Source: an uncultured cyanobacterium (lineage in GTDB: Bacteria; Cyanobacteriota; Cyanobacteriia; Cyanobacteriales; Chroococcidiopsidaceae). Taken from it: a stretch of DNA of 27,704 nt. Position 1 is the stretch's first letter, and the number at the start of each line of letters is the position of its first letter. A program made the translations under genes and the position numbers. Under the pieces are notes generated by a model. It did not search any database, was not told where the DNA came from, and worked only from the letters and a program-made list of their open reading frames with translations. Shown piece by piece: positions 23,241 through 27,704 of the stretch. The DNA lies in assembly GCA_946221495.1 (NCBI GenBank), contig CAMIFA010000051.1, forward strand, positions 1 to 27,704. The letters run 5' to 3'.

Positions 23241-25715
23241 ATGTTTGAACATTTTACAGACAAAGCCATCAAAGCAATTATGCTAGCCCAGGAAGAAACA
23301 CGCCGCCTGGGACATAACCTCGTAGGAACCGAGCAGATTCTCCTGGGGTTGATTGGCGAAGGTACAGGTGTGGCTGCCAAAGTGCTGAATGAACAAGGTG
23401 TCACCCTCCAAGACGCACGTAAAGAAGTAGCAAAAATTATTGGTAAAGGGACGCGATTCGTCCCGTCGGAAATTCCCTTCACCCCGAAAGTTAAGCGTGT
23501 TTTTGAACAAGCTTTTGCAGAAGCTCGTGGAGCAGGAAACAACTACATCGGCACTGAACACTTGCTGTTGGGATTACTTAAAGAAGGTGACGGTGTAGCA
23601 GCAAAAGTATTAAATAACTTAGGTGTTGATGCTGAGAAAACCCGTACAGAAGTTATTCGGGCGCTAGGAGAAGTATCAACCGTTTCTAGTGGTCGTCAAG
23701 AGCGTGGTAATCGTGCTGGAAGTAAGACAGCAACCTTAGATGAGTTTGGCACTAATCTGACGCAATTGGCAGCAGCAGGCAAACTCGATCCGATCGTTGG
23801 TAGAGACAAGGAAACTGAACGCGCTGTCCAGATTTTAGGTCGCCGCACCAAGAATAACCCAGTATTGATTGGGGAGCCAGGAGTTGGTAAAACTGCGATC
23901 GCCGAAGGACTAGCGCAGCGCATTGTCAATAAGCAAGTTCCCGATATTCTCGAAGACAAACAGGTGATCAGCCTGGATATGGGCTTGCTAGTTGCTGGAA
24001 CTAAGCTGCGGGGCGAGTTTGAAGAACGCCTGAAAGCAATTATGGATGAAATTCGCGCGGCTGGCGACATTATTTTGGTAATTGATGAAGTCCATAACCT
24101 AATTGGTGCAGGCAGTGTAGAAGGTGGCATGGATGCTGCTAATATCCTTAAGCCTGCTCTAGCGCGGGGTGAACTTCAGTGCATCGGCGCAACAACACTT
24201 GATGAATACCGCAAGCACATCGAGCGCGATGCCGCTTTAGAACGCCGCTTCCAGCCGATTACGGTTGGTGAACCGAGTGTAGAAGAAACTATTGAGATTT
24301 TGTATGGTCTACGCTCTACTTACGAGCAGCACCACAAAGTTAAAATTTCTGATACCGCGCTAGCAGCAGCTGCTCAACTTTCAGATCGTTATATTAGCGA
24401 TCGCTTTCTACCAGATAAAGCAATTGACTTGATTGATGAAGCTGGATCACGCACTCATCTAGCAAATTCGCAGCAATCTCCTTTAGTCAAAGAACTAAAG
24501 CAGGAATTGGCGCAAGTCACCAAAGATAAACAAGCAGCCGTACAAGCTCAAGATTTTGATCAAGCAGGCAAATTGCGCGATCGCGAGTTAGAAATTGAAG
24601 CACAGCTTAAGGACATTGCCGAGAACAAAAACAAAGAAGATAACGCCGCACTTCCTTTAGTTGACGAAGAAGACATTGCTCAAATCGTTGCTGCTTGGAC
24701 AGGAGTACCTGTCAATAAATTGACTGAATCTGAGTCTGAGCTATTGCTGCACATGGAAGACACCCTACACCAGCGCCTTATTGGTCAAGAGGAAGCAGTT
24801 ACAGCTGTCTCCAAGGCAATCCGACGGGCGCGAGTAGGTCTGAAGAACCCCAACCGACCGATCGCCAGCTTTATTTTCTCTGGTCCTACAGGAGTCGGTA
24901 AGACTGAATTAACAAAGGCATTAGCTGATTACTACTTCGGTTCAGAAGCAGCAATGATTCGGCTTGATATGTCTGAGTACATGGAACGCCACACAGTCTC
25001 CAAGCTGATTGGTTCGCCTCCAGGGTATGTCGGATATGACGAAGGTGGTCAGCTCACCGAAGCCGTCCGGCGCAAACCTTATACAGTTGTGCTGTTCGAC
25101 GAAATCGAAAAAGCTCACCCCGATGTATTCAATATGCTGCTGCAAATCTTGGATGATGGGCGGCTAACGGATGCCAAAGGTCGCACAGTAGACTTTAAGA
25201 ACACAGTGTTAATTATGACCTCTAACATCGGTTCTAAGGTGATTGAAAAAGGCGGCGGCGGTCTTGGCTTTGAGTTATCTTTTGATCAAGCCCAGTCTCA
25301 GTACAACCGCATTCGCTCTTTAGTGAATGAAGAATTAAAGCAATACTTCCGTCCTGAGTTCCTGAATCGCCTCGACGAGATTATTGTCTTCCGTCAGTTA
25401 GCTAAAGATGAGGTGAAGCAAATTGCTCATATTATGCTGCGCGAAGTTTCCATACGGTTAGCTGAACAAGGCATTATGCTTGAGGTGAGCGATCGCTTCA
25501 AAGAGCGCGTAGTTGAAGAAGGCTACAACCCCAGCTACGGTGCTAGACCACTACGTCGGGCAGTTATGCGACTTCTAGAAGATTCCCTTGCTGAAGCAAT
25601 GCTGTCTGGTCAAGTTAAAGAAGGTGACACAGCCTTTGTTGATGTTGACGACGATAATCAAGTGAAGGTAAGCAAATCACAGGAACGTGAATTACTACTT
25701 TCCACCGTTGCCTAA
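23241..25715 (+). CDS. clpC: ATP-dependent Clp protease ATP-binding subunit ClpC
   Basis: 824 residues, full length for ClpC (Hsp100). Two Clp-N repeats (~1-145) recognise substrates. AAA1 has Walker A GEPGVGKT (211-218) and Walker B ILVIDE (~278-282). A UVR/middle region lies around 415-465 (QAQDFDQAGKLRDRE). AAA2 has Walker A GPTGVGKT (548-555), and the D2 C-terminal domain includes SYGARPLRRAV. It unfolds proteins for the ClpP/ClpR peptidase in the cytoplasm; ClpC is generally essential in cyanobacteria. ATG 23241 has AAAGGAAA upstream. A leader with two palindromes suggests controlled expression, and a perfect hairpin ends the transcript. Confidence 0.97.
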   Translation: MFEHFTDKAIKAIMLAQEETRRLGHNLVGTEQILLGLIGEGTGVAAKVLNEQGVTLQDARKEVAKIIGKGTRFVPSEIPFTPKVKRVFEQAFAEARGAGNNYIGTEHLLLGLLKEGDGVAAKVLNNLGVDAEKTRTEVIRALGEVSTVSSGRQERGNRAGSKTATLDEFGTNLTQLAAAGKLDPIVGRDKETERAVQILGRRTKNNPVLIGEPGVGKTAIAEGLAQRIVNKQVPDILEDKQVISLDMGLLVAGTKLRGEFEERLKAIMDEIRAAGDIILVIDEVHNLIGAGSVEGGMDAANILKPALARGELQCIGATTLDEYRKHIERDAALERRFQPITVGEPSVEETIEILYGLRSTYEQHHKVKISDTALAAAAQLSDRYISDRFLPDKAIDLIDEAGSRTHLANSQQSPLVKELKQELAQVTKDKQAAVQAQDFDQAGKLRDRELEIEAQLKDIAENKNKEDNAALPLVDEEDIAQIVAAWTGVPVNKLTESESELLLHMEDTLHQRLIGQEEAVTAVSKAIRRARVGLKNPNRPIASFIFSGPTGVGKTELTKALADYYFGSEAAMIRLDMSEYMERHTVSKLIGSPPGYVGYDEGGQLTEAVRRKPYTVVLFDEIEKAHPDVFNMLLQILDDGRLTDAKGRTVDFKNTVLIMTSNIGSKVIEKGGGGLGFELSFDQAQSQYNRIRSLVNEELKQYFRPEFLNRLDEIIVFRQLAKDEVKQIAHIMLREVSIRLAEQGIMLEVSDRFKERVVEEGYNPSYGARPLRRAVMRLLEDSLAEAMLSGQVKEGDTAFVDVDDDNQVKVSKSQERELLLSTVA

Positions 25716-25726
25716 TTAATTCTTTT

Positions 25727-25757
25727 AACCCTGGTAGCAATACCAGGGTTTATTATT
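25727..25757 (+). terminator. clpC rho-independent terminator
   Basis: Perfect 10-bp stem AACCCTGGTA (25727-25736) and TACCAGGGTT (25741-25750) closed by the tetraloop GCAA (a stable GNRA loop), then TATTATTTAT. It lies at the 3' ends of clpC and the convergent GspE-like gene, overlapping the latter's last codons. Confidence 0.85.
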
Positions 25758-27387
25758 TATCTAAAGATTTTCTAGACAAAGCGCTGCGGGGTATTACACG
25801 CAATACTTCCTCTACAGTCGTTAAGCCGCTTGTTACCTTCTCAATCGCGGCGGTACGGAACGAAGCGAAGTTTATTTCTTTGAGATAGCGATGTAATTGG
25901 GTTATTGTGCCTTCGTAAATAATATCCCGTACCATATCATCGATATCAAGTAACTCTACAACTGCCTCGCGCCCCAGGTAGCCGGAATTAAAACACATAG
26001 AGCATCCCCGACCGCGTTGCCATCCTTCTTGTCCAGATTCCAAGCTTAACAGCCACAAATCTGCCTCTGTTGGGGTGTAGGGTTCGGCACAGTGGGGACA
26101 AACTCGCCGCACTAATCTTTGAGCAACAATCCCTAGTAGTGCATCACTCAGTAACCCCGGGTCAGGTCCAATATCCTTCAGACGTGGAATCGCACCTACG
26201 GCATCATTCGTGTGCAGCGTTGTAAATACCAAGTGTCCTGTTAGCGCTGCTCGCACTGCTGTTTCTGCTGTTTCGTTGTCCCGGATCTCCCCTAGCATAA
26301 TCACGTCTGGATCTTGGCGGAGAATAGCGCGTAAGCCAGCAGCAAAGGTCATGCCTGCGGCTTCATGTACTTGAGTTTGGGTAATTCTCGGTAAGACGTA
26401 TTCTACTGGGTCTTCGACGGTGACAACATTGACGTTTTCCTTGGCAACGGCTTGTAAACTGGTGTAGAGTGTGCTGGTTTTACCGCTTCCAGTAGGTCCT
26501 GTGAGGATAATCATCCCTTGCGGTTGCCCTAGCCAAGTTTTGTAAATCGGTAAGGTTTTTTCTGTGAAGCCGAGTTTATCTAACTCGGAGTAGGGGTTTT
26601 TGCGCGGTAATAAGCGAATTACAGCTTTTTCACCGCCGACACAGGGGAGGGTACTGACGCGCATATCCATGCCCAGTTCCACTTCTTCACCTGAAGTATA
26701 TTGCTCTTCAATGCGTCCATCTTGGGGGCGACGATTCTCCGAGATGTCCATCTTGCACATGACTTTTAAAGCCACTATCACTCGTCGGCTGAGTTCCACT
26801 GGTAGTGTCACAATATCGCGCAATACTCCATCAATGCGATATCTGACTCTTAAGCCTTCTGGCATTGGTTCCAGGTGAATATCGCTGGCGCGGTTGCGTA
26901 ATGCTCCTCCAAGCAAGGTTTTGATGCGTCCAATTTGGTCGCCTGCTCTCGATAAATATATTTCTGTAGTTTCAGTAATATTTTCTTGCTCTTGTTCGCC
27001 AGTTAAAGGATTGACTAAGGGTACAGAGCTGATGCGGTTGTTGTTGAGGTTTTGGGCGTGAAACCAGGCACGATAGCTTTTATCGGAAATTGGAATTATT
27101 TTAATTTCATTGCCAGTGCGATCGCGTAATTGTTTAATTGCTTCAGACGATGGCTCTACAGGACTTCCCAGGTAGTAGCAACCACGCCACAGTAGTAGGG
27201 GAATTGCTGGCGGTAAAGAATTTTTATCTTGAAAGTGGCGTAAAAATCTGTTACTAACTTCTTTGTCAAGCAGCGATTGGTTAACATTTCCTTGCTCGTC
27301 TACCAAAAGGTTCAGAGCTTCTTCACAATTGAGTTCTTGCTTTTTCAGCCGTTGCCAAGTGGAGAGCATAGTAGGGAGTGTCTGCAT
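25753..27387 (-). CDS. GspE/PulE/PilB-family secretion or type IV pilus ATPase
   Basis: 544 residues. Hexameric ATPase domain with ASDIHLEP (167-174), Walker A GPTGSGKT (297-304), Asp box VEDPVEY (324-330), Walker B DPDVIMLGEIRD (359-370), the TGHLVFTTLHTND His box (383-395) and a tetracysteine zinc motif (CPHC 430-433 and CSMC 462-465). The zinc motif is usual for assembly ATPases (GspE/PilB), not the retraction ATPase PilT. It is shorter than typical cyanobacterial PilB (about 670 residues) because the N-terminal domain is short (~1-145), so it may be a second GspE-type paralogue. No pil or gsp genes adjoin it. No ribosome-binding site is obvious before ATG 27387. Confidence 0.92.
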   Translation of the reverse strand: MQTLPTMLSTWQRLKKQELNCEEALNLLVDEQGNVNQSLLDKEVSNRFLRHFQDKNSLPPAIPLLLWRGCYYLGSPVEPSSEAIKQLRDRTGNEIKIIPISDKSYRAWFHAQNLNNNRISSVPLVNPLTGEQEQENITETTEIYLSRAGDQIGRIKTLLGGALRNRASDIHLEPMPEGLRVRYRIDGVLRDIVTLPVELSRRVIVALKVMCKMDISENRRPQDGRIEEQYTSGEEVELGMDMRVSTLPCVGGEKAVIRLLPRKNPYSELDKLGFTEKTLPIYKTWLGQPQGMIILTGPTGSGKTSTLYTSLQAVAKENVNVVTVEDPVEYVLPRITQTQVHEAAGMTFAAGLRAILRQDPDVIMLGEIRDNETAETAVRAALTGHLVFTTLHTNDAVGAIPRLKDIGPDPGLLSDALLGIVAQRLVRRVCPHCAEPYTPTEADLWLLSLESGQEGWQRGRGCSMCFNSGYLGREAVVELLDIDDMVRDIIYEGTITQLHRYLKEINFASFRTAAIEKVTSGLTTVEEVLRVIPRSALSRKSLDK

Positions 27388-27704
27388 AATTGTGCAATAT
27401 AAGAATTTAGTAACGTCGATAGAATATGCGCGTTAACTAGTAGCTAACGCTATCAGTCGCCTGACTTGGAAACTTTCAAGGCAGTTTCAGTCCAACAAAA
27501 CTACAAAATAAACTTAACGCTGCCTCTGCTCTATATCCAAGAGAAATTTCACTGAGAACTTTAATAAGAATTTAAATTTGTAGTTAAATTACTTCAGTGA
27601 ATCTACAGTGGTAATGAGTAAAAGTAATATAAATAGTTATTTAAAGCTCTTTGTAATAGCATTACTCACAACTTATACAAAGAATTATTTTTGTAGAATA
27701 TAAA
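27388..27704. other. Intergenic region upstream of the GspE-like gene, no gene seen
   Basis: AT-rich and without a convincing gene to the window edge. A small inverted repeat, GCGTTA (27430-27435) with TAACGC (27445-27450), lies about 45-60 nt upstream of the GspE-like start and could be regulatory. Confidence 0.5.

Noticed and set aside
27614..27703. Short frame of 29 codons starting ATG 27614 at the right edge
   Set aside because: Very short, AT-rich, no ribosome-binding site and no recognisable product.

Overview
The window is chromosomal DNA from a cyanobacterium. The palindrome GCGATCGC (HIP1) and its partial forms recur inside and between genes, base composition is moderately AT-rich, and the protein families (large RTX/FG-GAP protein, Uma2 nuclease, ClpC, octamer short tandem repeats) are typical of the phylum. 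The genus cannot be named from the sequence. No tRNA, rRNA, CRISPR array, transposase or phage gene was seen.

Layout. (1) 1-2405, minus: N-terminal ~800 residues of a secreted calcium-binding RTX protein with FG-GAP propeller repeats, running off the left edge, followed by about 1 kb without a gene. (2) 3400-4977, plus: a membrane-anchored short-chain dehydrogenase and a small acidic protein. (3) 5075-8279: an ABC exporter permease, then a ChrB-N-like protein and an MFS transporter transcribed divergently from a short region with operator-like repeats. (4) 8485-20970: a lipid-metabolism island. On the minus strand are a B12-binding radical SAM enzyme, an amidohydrolase, an Mpo1/DUF962-like protein and a di-iron fatty acid hydroxylase-type protein. 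Then come a GH3-type adenylating enzyme (plus), an MFS exporter (minus), and on the plus strand a Rieske oxygenase, an alpha-oxoamine synthase, a YghO-like GNAT acyltransferase and an NAD-dependent epimerase-type reductase. (5) 20957-22868, minus: Uma2-family protein, an unrecognised 136-residue protein and an ABC ATPase. (6) 23241-25715, plus: clpC with a palindrome-rich leader and a clear terminator. (7) 25753-27387, minus: a GspE/PilB-type ATPase.

How the genes may work together. The last three genes of the island match in family and order of use the bacterial (Caulobacter-type) ceramide pathway: serine palmitoyltransferase makes 3-ketosphinganine, the GNAT bCerS N-acylates it, and CerR reduces the 3-keto group. 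The surrounding hydroxylase, Rieske oxygenase, Mpo1-like protein, GH3 adenylating enzyme and exporter are the kind of functions expected for making, decorating, exporting or breaking down a hydroxylated long-chain-base lipid. This is the most interesting candidate system in the window: a cyanobacterial sphingolipid locus. The assignment rests on family recognition and gene context only.

The ABC ATPase (22137-22868) and ABC permease (5075-6313) are on the same strand and would be neighbours if everything between them were removed, so the island may have been inserted into an ancestral ABC-transporter operon.
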